Origin: Hylemonella gracilis ATCC 19624
GTDB taxonomy: Bacteria; Pseudomonadota; Gammaproteobacteria; Burkholderiales; Burkholderiaceae_C
Direction of reading: 5' to 3'
Length of the DNA: 53,988 nt
Assembly (NCBI RefSeq): GCF_000211835.1
Contig: NZ_AEGR01000041.1
Coordinates: 1 to 53,988 of the forward strand
The notes under the pieces were generated by a model. That model was not told the origin of the DNA, ran no database searches, and was given only the letters and a program-made list of their open reading frames with translations. Below, piece after piece: positions 33,928-44,865 of the stretch (position 1 is its first letter; each line of letters starts with the position of its first letter). The position numbers were made by a program, and so were the translations under genes.

Positions 33928-35337
33928 TTAAAAATCGCCGCTGCCGTAGCTGCTGGCCAGACTTTCGAAACGCGTCAGGTTCTTCAAGAAAGCCAGCTTC
34001 ACCGTGCCCGTGGGGCCGTTACGTTGCTTGGCGATGATCACCTCCGCCACGCCCGGCTCCTTGCTGTCCTTGTTGTAATAGTCATCACGGTAGATGAACA
34101 TGATGACGTCCGCGTCCTGCTCGATGGCGCCGGACTCACGCAGGTCGCTCATCATCGGACGCTTGTCGGTGCGGCTCTCGACGGCGCGAGAGAGCTGAGA
34201 CAGGGCGATCACGGGGCACTGCAGCTCCTTGGCCAGCATCTTGAGGCCACGCGACATCTCGCCGAGTTCGGTGGCGCGGTTGTCCTCGCTCCCACCCGAA
34301 CCACTCATGATCTGCAGGTAGTCGACCACGATCAGGCCCAACTTGCCGCATTGGCGCGCCAGGCGACGCGCGCTGGCGCGCAACTCGCTGATGGTCAGGC
34401 CGGCCGTTTCGTCGATGTGGAGCGAGATGTTGCGCAGCTTCTCGATGGCCTCGGTCAGGCGTGGCCATTCCTCGTCGGTGAGTTTGCCCGTGCGCAAATG
34501 TCCCTGGTCGATGCGGCCAATCGAGCCGACCACGCGCACCGCGAGTTGAGCCGCGCCCATTTCCATCGAGAACACGGCCACTGGCAGGCCTTCGTGAAGG
34601 GCGATGTGCTCGGCCATGTTGATGGCAAGACTGGTCTTGCCCATGCTGGGACGCGCGGCCAGCACGATCAGGTCACCGGCCTGCAAGCCGCTGGTCATGC
34701 GATCCAGGTCATAGAAGCCCGAAGGCACCCCGGTGATGTCGCTGGGGTTATCCGCCATCTCCTGCACGCGGTCCAGCAAGTCCACGACCAGACTGTCCAT
34801 GCCGATGAAGCCGCGCTTCATGCGCGAACCTTCCTCGCCGATGTTCAGGATCTTCTGCTCGGACTCGTCCAGAATCTCCGCCACAGGCCGTCCTTGCGGG
34901 TTGAAGGCCGTGGTGGCGATCTCGTCACTCGCCGCCACCAGCTTGCGCAGGATCGCTCGCTCACGCACGATCTCGGCATAGCGGCGGATATTGCCGGCAC
35001 TCGGCACGTACTGGGCCAGAGCATTCAGATAGGCCAGCCCACCCGTCTCTTCCGCCTTGCCCTGGCTTTGCAGGTGATCGAACACCGTGATCACGTCGGC
35101 CGGCCGGCTGGCATTGATCAAACCGGCCATGGCGGCGTAGATCAGCCGATGCTCATAGCGGTAAAAATCGCCCTCATTCAAGAGATCGCCCACGCGGTCC
35201 CAGGCCGCGTTGTCCAGCAGCAGGCCACCCAGCACGCTGGACTCCGCCTCGATGCTATGCGGAGGCACACGCAAAACGGCGACCTGCCGATCCGGAGACG
35301 GCATATCGTCGGTGATGGAGGTCAAAACGGCGGACAT
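33928..35337 (-). CDS. dnaB: Replicative DNA helicase DnaB
   Basis: The hexameric 5'-3' helicase that leads the replication fork. The 469 residues show the N-terminal primase-interaction domain (PPHSIEAESSVLGGLLLDNAAWD), then a RecA-like core with Walker A ARPSMGKTSLAINMAEH, LGLIVVDYLQIMSG and the arginine-rich C-terminal motif region SDLRESGAIEQDADVIMFIYRD. No intein is seen. It is the last gene of the rpsF-priB-rpsR-rplI-dnaB row, separated from rplI by 174 bases that hold a terminator-like hairpin. Confidence 0.98.
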   Translation of the reverse strand: MSAVLTSITDDMPSPDRQVAVLRVPPHSIEAESSVLGGLLLDNAAWDRVGDLLNEGDFYRYEHRLIYAAMAGLINASRPADVITVFDHLQSQGKAEETGGLAYLNALAQYVPSAGNIRRYAEIVRERAILRKLVAASDEIATTAFNPQGRPVAEILDESEQKILNIGEEGSRMKRGFIGMDSLVVDLLDRVQEMADNPSDITGVPSGFYDLDRMTSGLQAGDLIVLAARPSMGKTSLAINMAEHIALHEGLPVAVFSMEMGAAQLAVRVVGSIGRIDQGHLRTGKLTDEEWPRLTEAIEKLRNISLHIDETAGLTISELRASARRLARQCGKLGLIVVDYLQIMSGSGGSEDNRATELGEMSRGLKMLAKELQCPVIALSQLSRAVESRTDKRPMMSDLRESGAIEQDADVIMFIYRDDYYNKDSKEPGVAEVIIAKQRNGPTGTVKLAFLKNLTRFESLASSYGSGDF

Positions 35338-35460
35338 GGTGTACTCCCGCGACTATGGGTCAAAAGTTGCCAGCCTGTCCAGCCCGCAACCCTGAGGAAA
35401 TGCGGTCGGAAATCCTGTGCACAGCCTGTGGAATCTCGTGGATAAGTTCGCGGCGCAAAA

Positions 35461-35497
35461 GAAAAAGCCGCCCGACCCAGAGGGGCCGAACGGCTTT
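35461..35497 (-). terminator. rplI: Terminator after rplI
   Basis: On the minus strand AAAGCCG...CGGCTTT with an inner CGGCCC/GGGTCG part-pairing ends in TTTTTC. It lies between rplI and dnaB, so some dnaB transcription may depend on readthrough or a separate promoter. Confidence 0.7.
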
Positions 35498-35511
35498 GAC
35501 TGATTTGGCGA

Positions 35512-35964
35512 TCAGGCCGTCTCGCCGTAAACCGAGACGTTGATTTCCACCACCACGTCGGTGTGCAGCGCCACGCTCACGGTGCTGTCGCCCACGGTCT
35601 TGATCGGGCCGGTGGGCATGCGCACTTGGGCCTTGCTGACCGCGTAACCCTGCTTGCCCAGTTCCTCGGCGATGTCGTAGTTGGTGACGGAGCCGAACAG
35701 GCGACCATCCACACCTGCCTTCTGCGACAGCTTGATGGTGGTGCCGGCCAGCTTCTCACCCAGGGACTGAGATTCAGCGAGCTTGGCGGCGGCGGCTTTT
35801 TCAAGCTCAGCGCGGCGGGCTTCGAAATCGCGCTTGGCAGCCTCGGTGGCGCGACGGGCGCGGCCAGCGGGGATCAGGAAATTGCGAGCGTAGCCGTCCT
35901 TGACCTTGACGATCTCACCGAGATTGCCGAGGTTGACGACCTTGTCGAGCAGAATGATTTGCAT
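35512..35964 (-). CDS. rplI: 50S ribosomal protein L9
   Basis: A 150-residue elongated protein of the large subunit. The N-terminal rRNA-binding domain [32 protein letters not shown] is textbook, joined by a long Ala/Glu/Lys helix (about 41-75) to a C-terminal domain with [14 protein letters not shown]. Starts 12 bases after rpsR, with AGGAG before the ATG. Confidence 0.98.
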   Translation of the reverse strand: MQIILLDKVVNLGNLGEIVKVKDGYARNFLIPAGRARRATEAAKRDFEARRAELEKAAAAKLAESQSLGEKLAGTTIKLSQKAGVDGRLFGSVTNYDIAEELGKQGYAVSKAQVRMPTGPIKTVGDSTVSVALHTDVVVEINVSVYGETA

Positions 35965-35975
35965 GTTCTTACTCC

Positions 35976-36257
35976 TCAGATCTTGTGCTGGTCGGTGTAG
36001 GGCAGCAGCGCCAGGAAGCGCGCGCGCTTGATCGCCGTGTTCAATTGGCGCTGATAGATCGCGCGGGTGCCGGTCAGGCGCGCCGGGATGATCTTGCCGT
36101 TCTCGGCGATGAAGTCACGCAGCGTGTCAATGTCCTTGTAGTCGATTTCCTCGACACCAGCGACGGTGAAGCGGCAGAAACGCTTGCGCTTGAACAGCAG
36201 CGACTGGGTGTTGCGCTTGGGACGCTTGTCCTTGTTGAATTTCTTGAACGTGGCCAT
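35976..36257 (-). CDS. rpsR: 30S ribosomal protein S18
   Basis: A 93-residue basic protein binding S6 in the 30S platform. The core [37 protein letters not shown] is conserved, and the C-terminus [17 protein letters not shown] is typical. A cysteine remains in KRKRFCRF. Third gene of the S6 operon. Confidence 0.98.
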   Translation of the reverse strand: MATFKKFNKDKRPKRNTQSLLFKRKRFCRFTVAGVEEIDYKDIDTLRDFIAENGKIIPARLTGTRAIYQRQLNTAIKRARFLALLPYTDQHKI

Positions 36258-36317
36258 GGTGGCACTTCCTGTTGAATCGGTTGATGGGTCTAGATGGAAT
36301 GGATGCTCTCGGCATGC

Positions 36318-36617
36318 TCAGGCGCCAAACTCCTGAACGTGAAACACCAGACTCTTGCCCTGCCTCGGGGATGCCAGGAAGCCTTGAAACTTCCACTGGC
36401 TGCCGATGGCCTGCTGGGCCAGCCGCTCAGCCAACACGCCGAAGGCCACAGCCTTGACGTTGGCAACCACCTGCCTGTCTTGCCCCGCTTCTTGCACGCG
36501 GCTCTGATGTTCGAGTCGCAGATCCAGGGCAGGCATTCCGGCCGGGGTGTAGCGCAGAGCGGCAAGCTCTGCGATCACGGCGACCAGTGACAAGTGGTTG
36601 GCGTTGTCGGGGTTCAC
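36318..36617 (-). CDS. priB: Primosomal replication protein PriB
   Basis: A 99-residue single-stranded-DNA-binding protein of the OB fold that helps PriA and DnaT restart stalled forks. It begins MNPDNANHLSLVAVIAEL and shows the PriB pattern RYTPAGMPALDLRLEHQSRVQEAG and FGVLAERLAQQAIGSQWKFQGFLA. Position between rpsF and rpsR is the standard one. It is short and divergent, so the call rests on both sequence and position. Confidence 0.92.
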   Translation of the reverse strand: MNPDNANHLSLVAVIAELAALRYTPAGMPALDLRLEHQSRVQEAGQDRQVVANVKAVAFGVLAERLAQQAIGSQWKFQGFLASPRQGKSLVFHVQEFGA

Positions 36618-36646
36618 TCCAGAAAAATCGCGCCCAGGTACGGGAA

Positions 36647-37015
36647 TCAGGCCTGCGCTTCAGCAGTTTGCTGAACCTTGCGGGCTTCCTCGCGCTCGAC
36701 CGCCTTCATCATGGCGGACGGCCCGGTCTCGGCCTTCTTCTTGACCACGGTCAGGTGGCGCAGCACGGCATCGCTGAACTTGAAGGCGTGCTCCAGCTCT
36801 TCCATCACGGCGCGATCGGCCTCGATGTTCAGGCACAGGTAATGGGCCTTGGCCAGCTTGTTGATCAGGTAGGTCATCTGGCGACGACCCCAGTCCTCCA
36901 CGCGGTGGACCTTGCCGCCGCCGGTGGTGACCATGCCCTTGTAACGCTCAAGCATGGCGGGGACCTGCTCGCTCTGATCCGGATGGATCATGAGGATGAT
37001 TTCATAGTGACGCAT
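36647..37015 (-). CDS. rpsF: 30S ribosomal protein S6
   Basis: A 122-residue protein of the 30S platform. The start at 37015 gives [27 protein letters not shown], the family N-terminus, with AAGGAG upstream; the frame stays open to 37243, but that part is leader. The ferredoxin-like fold blocks [31 protein letters not shown] follow. The Glu/Ala-rich C-terminal tail may be a target for glutamate addition as in E. coli, though no RimK substrate signal can be proven. First gene of its operon. Confidence 0.98.
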   Translation of the reverse strand: MRHYEIILMIHPDQSEQVPAMLERYKGMVTTGGGKVHRVEDWGRRQMTYLINKLAKAHYLCLNIEADRAVMEELEHAFKFSDAVLRHLTVVKKKAETGPSAMMKAVEREEARKVQQTAEAQA

Positions 37016-37175
37016 GTAGACTCCTTGTGGATGGGCCACGGAACGCGCAAGCACCTGTACAAGATGCCCTGTCAGCCAAGGCCCAGGACATGAAACACAA
37101 GCACACGGCGCGCGTGGCGCTGGGTTGCAGCCGCCCCTGGCGTCAAGACAGGGTGCGGCAAGGGGAAAGCCCGCG

Positions 37176-37181
37176 ATTATA
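37176..37181 (-). promoter_or_regulatory. rpsF: Probable -10 element of the rpsF operon
   Basis: A perfect TATAAT on the minus strand, 160 bases before the rpsF start. No clear -35 at 16-18 bases. The long leader could carry autoregulation by S6/S18, as known elsewhere, but I cannot show a site. Confidence 0.5.
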
Positions 37182-37353
37182 GCGCAGGCCAAAGTGAACG
37201 AGAGCAAGCGTGGGGCCCGCCACCTCAGTCCCGGCCCCGGCATTCACTCCCTCTACCCCGCCCGCCCAGCCGCTGTTCCAGGCGCCGCCGCCAAACGAGG
37301 CGCGACGCGCAAGCTGCGCCAAGGCGGTGGGATCTGCTCGGGCGCAGGTCAGC

Positions 37354-37385
37354 AAAAAAAGCCCGGCCCCTGCGGGACCGGGCTT
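37354..37385 (-). terminator. Terminator of the sodium:solute symporter gene
   Basis: On the minus strand an AAGCCCGG/CCGGGCTT stem with further inner pairing ends in a T-run of seven. It lies 45 bases past the symporter stop. Confidence 0.88.
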
Positions 37386-37429
37386 CGGGTGCGCGCCCCA
37401 GACCCGGCGCGTCATCCCGCGTCGCCAAT

Positions 37430-39550
37430 TCAAACGCGCTTCAGCTCAGGGTAGCGCACGTGCTCCACCAACTCCTGCGTCTCTTGCTTGGGCGCCCCTG
37501 TGAGCAGGCTCACGATGATGATCACCGCGATGCCCACGGGCACGCCAAAGAGACCGGCCGAGATCGGCTGGATGCCCCACCACAGTTCCACGGGGCTGGT
37601 CACGCCAAAGACGCCGCGCAGCCAGGGCTGGGTGGTCACCATGTAGTAGAAGGTGATGCCCAAGCCCGCAATCATGCCCAAGGAGGCGCCCCATTTGTTG
37701 GCGCGCTTCCAGAAGATGCCGAGCACCAGGGCCGGGAAGAAGGCCGCCGCCGCGAAGGAGAAGGCCGCCGACACCAGGAACAGGATGTCCGCAGGCTTCT
37801 GAGCCGCCACGTAGGCCGCGCACAAGGCCACCACCAGCAGCAGGACCTTGGAGATCGTGACCCGGCGCGTCGTCGAGGCGTTGGGGTCGATCATCTTGTA
37901 GTACAGGTCATGCGACAAGGCGTTGGCGATGGTCAGCAACAGGCCGTCCGCCGTGGACAGGGCCGCCGCCAGACCACCCGCGGCCACCATGCCCGAGATC
38001 ACATAGGGCAAGCCACCGATGGCGGGCGTCGCCAGCACGATGATGTCGCCGCCGATGCGCATTTCGCCCAACTGGAAGATGCCGTCCTTGTTGACGTCCG
38101 CCACCGAGAGCAGTGACGGGTCCACCGCCGTCCAGGCCGCGATCCATTCGGGCAATTGGTTGAACGGAGTCCCAACGAGCACGTTGAAAACCTCGAACTT
38201 GACCAGCACGGCCAAGGCCGGCGCGGTGAAGTACAGCAAGAAGATGAAGAACAAGGACCAACCCACCGACTTGCGCGCGTCCCGCACCGAGGGCACGGTG
38301 TAGTAGCGCATCAGGATGTGCGGCAATGCGGCCGTGCCGACCATCAGGCAGAAAATGAGCGCCAGGAAGTTGCGCCGGGAGTTGTCGAACGCCTCCTTCT
38401 CGGCCGGTGTGCCATCCGGATTGCCGCTGTAAATCTGCGCATGCCGGGGCATGCCCGCCAGGGGCTTGGCGCGCGCCAGATTGGCGTTGCGCGCCGCTGT
38501 CCAAGTCTTGATGGCTTCTGCCTCGGTCGGCGGCACGGCGGCCAGCGCTTTTTCCGCCGCGGCGATCTCAGCAGCCGGTGCATTCGAGGCTTTCAAGTCG
38601 GCCACCTTCTTTTCAGCGGCGGCACGATCCGCCGCCAGGGCGGCAGGAACGTCCTTGAGCTTGGCCTCCAGCGCATCGGCGTTGGCCTTGAAGATGGCGA
38701 TGACCTCTTGCTCCTTCGGATCATTGATCAGCTTGGTTTCAGCCTCGGTGACTTTCTGCAGCTGATAGCCATAGACGACCTGCGGAATCGGCACGCCCGT
38801 CTGCTTCACCGAAAGCCAAACGACCGGCACCAGATACGCAATGATCAGGATGATGTACTGCGCCACCTGCGTCCAGGTCACGGCGCGCATGCCACCGAGG
38901 AACGAGCAAACCAAGATGCCGCCCAAGCCCACGAAAATCCCGATCTCGAACGCCAGACCCGAGAGACGCGCGGTGATGAGACCGACGCCATAAATCTGCG
39001 CCACCACATAGGTGAAGGAACAGAGAATGGCGGCCACGATGCCGATGAACCGCGGCAGGTTGCCCTCGTAACGCGCGCCCAGGAAGTCAGGAATCGTGAA
39101 CTGCCCGAATTTGCGCAGGTAGGGCGCCAGGAACAGCGCCACCAGACAGTAGCCGCCGGTCCAACCCATGATGAAGGCCAGACCTCCGTAGCCAGTCAGG
39201 TACAAGGTCCCCGCCATGCCGATGAAGGACGCGGCGCTCATCCAATCCGCGCCGGTCGCCATCCCGTTGTAAATGGCTGGCACGCGACGTCCGGCCACGT
39301 AGTACTCGGCAGCGTCCGTGGTTCGGCTCATGATGCCGATGCCAGCGTACAAGGCCACCGTGGCCAAGAGGAAGATGAAGCCGATCCAATCGCGCGGCAG
39401 CCCCATCTGCTCCAGGACCGCCAGCACCAGGATGAAGACGATGAAGCCGCCCAAATACCAGCCGTAGACCTTGTTCAGCTGCTTCTGAAAGGCGTTGATC
39501 TCAGCCGACGTGGCCTTGCTTTCCGTGGATGCACCAAAGATTCCAGCCAT
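37430..39550 (-). CDS. Sodium:solute symporter (acetate permease-like, VC_2705 subfamily)
   Basis: A 706-residue SSS-family inner-membrane transporter, probably for a short monocarboxylate such as acetate. Around 13 membrane segments are visible; landmarks are DAAEYYVAGRRVPAIYNGMATGADWMSAASFIGMAG and SAASFIG-type sodium-site residues. Residues about 262-392 are a hydrophilic, Ala/Lys/Glu-rich, coiled-coil-like insertion between membrane segments, which explains the length beyond the usual 550. The start at 39550 has GGAG upstream; the open frame to 39607 overlaps the upstream gene. It begins one base after the stop of the DUF4212 gene, so they are coupled, as is normal for this subfamily. Confidence 0.92.
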   Translation of the reverse strand: MAGIFGASTESKATSAEINAFQKQLNKVYGWYLGGFIVFILVLAVLEQMGLPRDWIGFIFLLATVALYAGIGIMSRTTDAAEYYVAGRRVPAIYNGMATGADWMSAASFIGMAGTLYLTGYGGLAFIMGWTGGYCLVALFLAPYLRKFGQFTIPDFLGARYEGNLPRFIGIVAAILCSFTYVVAQIYGVGLITARLSGLAFEIGIFVGLGGILVCSFLGGMRAVTWTQVAQYIILIIAYLVPVVWLSVKQTGVPIPQVVYGYQLQKVTEAETKLINDPKEQEVIAIFKANADALEAKLKDVPAALAADRAAAEKKVADLKASNAPAAEIAAAEKALAAVPPTEAEAIKTWTAARNANLARAKPLAGMPRHAQIYSGNPDGTPAEKEAFDNSRRNFLALIFCLMVGTAALPHILMRYYTVPSVRDARKSVGWSLFFIFLLYFTAPALAVLVKFEVFNVLVGTPFNQLPEWIAAWTAVDPSLLSVADVNKDGIFQLGEMRIGGDIIVLATPAIGGLPYVISGMVAAGGLAAALSTADGLLLTIANALSHDLYYKMIDPNASTTRRVTISKVLLLVVALCAAYVAAQKPADILFLVSAAFSFAAAAFFPALVLGIFWKRANKWGASLGMIAGLGITFYYMVTTQPWLRGVFGVTSPVELWWGIQPISAGLFGVPVGIAVIIIVSLLTGAPKQETQELVEHVRYPELKRV

Positions 39551-39551
39551 G

Positions 39552-39809
39552 TTATTTCTCCTCGGCGACGCCATGTTCCTCGTCCAGCTTGCCCATGTAG
39601 CTGGCATAGAAGGCGATGATCAGGCAATAGATCACCAGGGCGCCCTGCGCCCCCATCCACCAACTGAAGGGCCAGCCAAAGAATGTGAAATTCAGGTCAC
39701 GCGCAAAGTACCCGACCACGAAAGTCACGACGAACCATATCGCCAGCAAAACTGCCGTGATGTTGAGGTTCTTACGCCAGTACTGGCGATGCGATTCGGT
39801 CAACTGCAT
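39552..39809 (-). CDS. DUF4212 membrane protein, partner of the symporter
   Basis: An 85-residue protein with two membrane segments (LNITAVLLAIWFVVTFVVGYFA and WMGAQGALVIYCLIIAFYASYM) and a charged C-terminal tail LDEEHGVAEEK. It belongs to DUF4212, a small subunit encoded directly before VC_2705-type symporters. The ATG at 39809 (MQLTESHRQYW) has GGAGG nine bases upstream; a longer frame from 39851 lacks this. It may stabilise or regulate the transporter. Confidence 0.9.
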   Translation of the reverse strand: MQLTESHRQYWRKNLNITAVLLAIWFVVTFVVGYFARDLNFTFFGWPFSWWMGAQGALVIYCLIIAFYASYMGKLDEEHGVAEEK

Positions 39810-39977
39810 GCTGATGTACCTCCAAGACGCCCTCGCGGGCAAGTTGCTCACTGCGCTGCAACCGCCACCCCTGTCTCCTCGTGGCCTGCGAACTTGGTTG
39901 CGACTCTCTCCTGCAGCACTCCCCGCGTGACGCGGACAGCGCTCCCGGTTAGGACACTGCCAAACGCGAACGTCGAA

Positions 39978-40559
39978 TCAAGTGGACGGCGACGCGCGCA
40001 GTCCGGTTTCGCGTTCGAGTTGGGCAGCGACCTTGGGTTCGAATCCGTGGAGATGGCGAATGATCTTCACCGCCTCCTCAGGCTCATGCCGATCCACATG
40101 AACCCGGGCCAGCTGGTACCAGCCGAACGGGCTCATGGGTTGCAGTTCCGTGTTCTTCCTCAAGGCCACCACCGCTTCGTCATAGCGGCGGGCCTGGATC
40201 AGCACCAAGGCCAAGCCGTACCAGGCGCGATCCATCTTTGGGTCGATTTCAAGTGCGCGGCGCAAGGCCTGTTCGGCGCGCTCCGGATGACCGAGTTCCT
40301 CCAGCAGATAGCCGAGGTTGAACCAGTCGGCGGCCAGAGGCGCTTGTCCCTCGCGGACCAAGCGCTCTTGGGCGGCCAAGGCGTCCTTCATGCGTCCTTG
40401 CTGAGCCAGCACATGGGCTTGGCTCGCGAGGGCGTAACGGTCACCGGGCCGCGACACCAGCATGGCCGCGAAACACCGCAAGGCGGCGTCCCGGCGGTTG
40501 AGCATCAGCAGGGCGATGGCCTGCCATTTCAAGAACGGGTACGGCAGACGCGGACTCAT
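39978..40559 (-). CDS. Tetratricopeptide repeat protein
   Basis: A 193-residue protein with about four TPR units, clearest at ADWFNLGYLLEELGHPERAEQALRRALEIDP and AWYGLALVLIQARRYDEAVVALRKNTELQP. The start at 40559 overlaps the stop of the upstream membrane-protein gene (ATGA), so they are translationally coupled. There is no signal peptide; the N-terminal PYPFLKWQAIALLMLNRRDAAL looks like a first degenerate repeat. TPRs mediate protein binding; the partner is probably the coupled membrane protein, an inference from overlap. Confidence 0.85.
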   Translation of the reverse strand: MSPRLPYPFLKWQAIALLMLNRRDAALRCFAAMLVSRPGDRYALASQAHVLAQQGRMKDALAAQERLVREGQAPLAADWFNLGYLLEELGHPERAEQALRRALEIDPKMDRAWYGLALVLIQARRYDEAVVALRKNTELQPMSPFGWYQLARVHVDRHEPEEAVKIIRHLHGFEPKVAAQLERETGLRASPST

Positions 40560-40852
40560 CGGCACAACTCCACGCCGATCTGAATGCAAGTCTGGATGCG
40601 GTAGAGCGTGACGGCCAACCAGACGAAGGCCAGCAAGAGAAACGCCACCAAGGGAACATGCTGGTCCAGCACAACCCGGGGTGAGAGCTGACGCGCCAGC
40701 CACACAAAAGGTCGTCCGATGGCAGAGAGCGCTTGGTAGAAAAAATTCTGATGCTTACGCGCACCCGCCAGGAGGCCCAACACCCATTGCCCGAGCAGGG
40801 CCATGAGCGCAATTTCAGCAATCAGCTTGATGTAGAGGGAGGCAGTCAACAT
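40556..40852 (-). CDS. Small membrane protein of unknown function
   Basis: A 98-residue protein with two or three hydrophobic segments: YIKLIAEIALMALLGQWVLGLLAG at the N-terminus and PLVAFLLLAFVWLAVTLYRIQTC near the C-terminus, linked by a basic region (GARKHQNFFYQALSAIGRP). I do not recognise a named family. It overlaps the TPR gene start by four bases, so the pair probably works together at the inner membrane. The window gives no hint of substrate. Confidence 0.75.
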   Translation of the reverse strand: MLTASLYIKLIAEIALMALLGQWVLGLLAGARKHQNFFYQALSAIGRPFVWLARQLSPRVVLDQHVPLVAFLLLAFVWLAVTLYRIQTCIQIGVELCR

Positions 40853-41049
40853 GGTGTCAGGCTGGTCTCAATGAGACGAATGAATGAACAAACTCGCCGA
40901 ACACCCCTTTATTTCCGTTGATCTGTGGGGATAATTCTTACAAGACGCTGACTATCGTCGCTGGAATCGGACCTGCGCACCAGCCGGGGTTTTCCTAGAC
41001 AAGGGTTTTTCCTGACAGAGCCGGAGCGCGTCTTGGATCGACACAGCCC

Positions 41050-41078
41050 AAAAAAAAGCCACGCAGACGCGTGGCTTT
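41050..41078 (-). terminator. ppsA: ppsA terminator
   Basis: On the minus strand a 10-bp stem AAAGCCACGC/GCGTGGCTTT with a 4-base loop ends in eight Ts. It begins 22 bases past the ppsA stop. Confidence 0.92.
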
Positions 41079-41099
41079 CATCGCGATGGAATCGCTGTC

Positions 41100-43502
<2,403 letters not shown>

Positions 43503-43706
43503 GGTGGAATACTCCAGAGTTTAAAAACCGGGGCATGTCCGCGAACTGGCGACGTTCCGATGGCCTTTGTATTTCTTCGAGTCGGGCGGGAACTTGCGGC
43601 GAAGGACATGTGGAAGAATTCAGGGCAGCCGTTCAAGACCGCCCGCCATTCTAAGGGAGTCGGCCAGACGCCCCGCCCTGCTCTCCTCACGCCCGTCCCC
43701 CTGACC

Positions 43707-44540
43707 ATGCCCAATCGCACCGTTTTCTTCATCTCCGATGGCACCGGCATCACCGCTGAAACCTTCGGCAACGCCGTGCTGGCCCAGTTCGAAGCCCAGT
43801 TCCGCCACGTTCGACTGCCTTTCGTGGACAACGCCGAGAAGGCGCATCAGGCCGTGCGGCAAATCCGGCACACCGCCGAGATCGAGGGTAAGCGGCCCAT
43901 CGTTTTCACGACCCTGGTCAACGAGGAAGTGCGCGCCATCATCGGGGGCGCCTGCTCCGACTCGCCTCAAAGCATGATGCTGGACATGTTCGGTGCCTTC
44001 GTCCACCCGCTGGAGCAAGAGCTGGGCCTCACGTCCAACCACCGCATTGGTCGTTTCTCCGACATCAGCAAAAGCCAGGCCTACAACGACCGCATCGAGG
44101 CCATCAATTACAGCCTGGAGCACGACGACGGGCAGTCCAACAACAACCTCTCCAGCGCGGACGTGATCCTGGTGGGTGTGTCGCGCAGCGGCAAGACGCC
44201 GACCTCGCTCTACCTCGCGATGCAGTACGGACTCAAGGTCGGCAACTACCCGCTGATCCCCGAGGACTTCGACCGCCAGCAACTCCCCCCGGCACTGACC
44301 CCGCTCAAAAAGAAGCTTTTCGGCCTGACCATCGACCCCACCCGCCTGGCCCAGATCCGCAACGAGCGCCGCCCCAACTCCAAGTACGCCAGCCTGGAGA
44401 ACTGCCGCTACGAAGTCTCCGCCGCAGAGGCCATGATGCGGCGCACGGGCATCCGCTGGCTCTCGACGACCACCAAGAGCATCGAGGAAATCGCCACCAC
44501 CATCCTGCAAGAGATCAAGCCGGAGCGGCTAGCTTACTGA
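43707..44540 (+). CDS. ppsR: PEP synthase regulatory protein (kinase/pyrophosphorylase, DUF299)
   Basis: A bifunctional ADP-dependent kinase and phosphate-dependent pyrophosphorylase that inactivates and reactivates PEP synthase. The 277 residues begin MPNRTVFFISDGTGITAETFG, have the P-loop VGVSRSGKTPTSLYLA and the C-terminal SKYASLENCRYEVSAAEAMMRR block. The start at 43707 matches the family; the frame remains open far upstream but is antisense to ppsA. Divergent pairing with ppsA over a 204-base gap supports the target. Confidence 0.97.
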   Translation: MPNRTVFFISDGTGITAETFGNAVLAQFEAQFRHVRLPFVDNAEKAHQAVRQIRHTAEIEGKRPIVFTTLVNEEVRAIIGGACSDSPQSMMLDMFGAFVHPLEQELGLTSNHRIGRFSDISKSQAYNDRIEAINYSLEHDDGQSNNNLSSADVILVGVSRSGKTPTSLYLAMQYGLKVGNYPLIPEDFDRQQLPPALTPLKKKLFGLTIDPTRLAQIRNERRPNSKYASLENCRYEVSAAEAMMRRTGIRWLSTTTKSIEEIATTILQEIKPERLAY

Positions 44541-44582
44541 TCAAGGACTGGGTTGCGCACACGCCATCGTGCCCAACAGAAC

Positions 44583-44611
44583 TTGTTAGGAATGGTTCTT
44601 ATTCATATAAT
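44583..44611 (+). promoter_or_regulatory. tonB: tonB promoter with Fur-like dyad
   Basis: TTGTTA (44583-44588) and TATAAT (44606-44611) have a 17-base spacer. Overlapping it, 44587-44601 forms a 7-1-7 dyad (TAGGAAT-G-GTTCTTA) resembling a Fur box at about 10 of 14 positions. A Fur-repressed promoter is plausible for TonB genes. The following 250 bases up to the chosen tonB start contain no other recognised element. Confidence 0.6.
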
Positions 44612-44865
44612 GCAGTCCATGATCGTGGGGACCAGCAGGTCAAAGCAGCGTTTGGTTTCCATCGCGGCTGCTTGCATTCGTGCCATGCTCGATGACCCCA
44701 CGCTCGCACCCCGCCCGCACCTCCTCTCTGCAGCCACCCGTGAACCCTGGTCTCCGAGTCCCTCCCCTGCCCGCTGATGGCTCCGCCGCGCGCCGCGCCA
44801 CGCACGTGGGCACACGCGAGCGTGAGCACGCTGGCCGCTCGACCCAACGCGCGCCGGGCCAGGCC

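Larger units (their letters stand above)
37016..37429. other. Intergenic region before rpsF
   Basis: 414 bases without a gene. It holds the rpsF leader, a minus-strand TATAAT (37176-37181), and the terminator of the symporter gene (37354-37385). The rest is GC-rich with no other supportable element. Confidence 0.7.
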
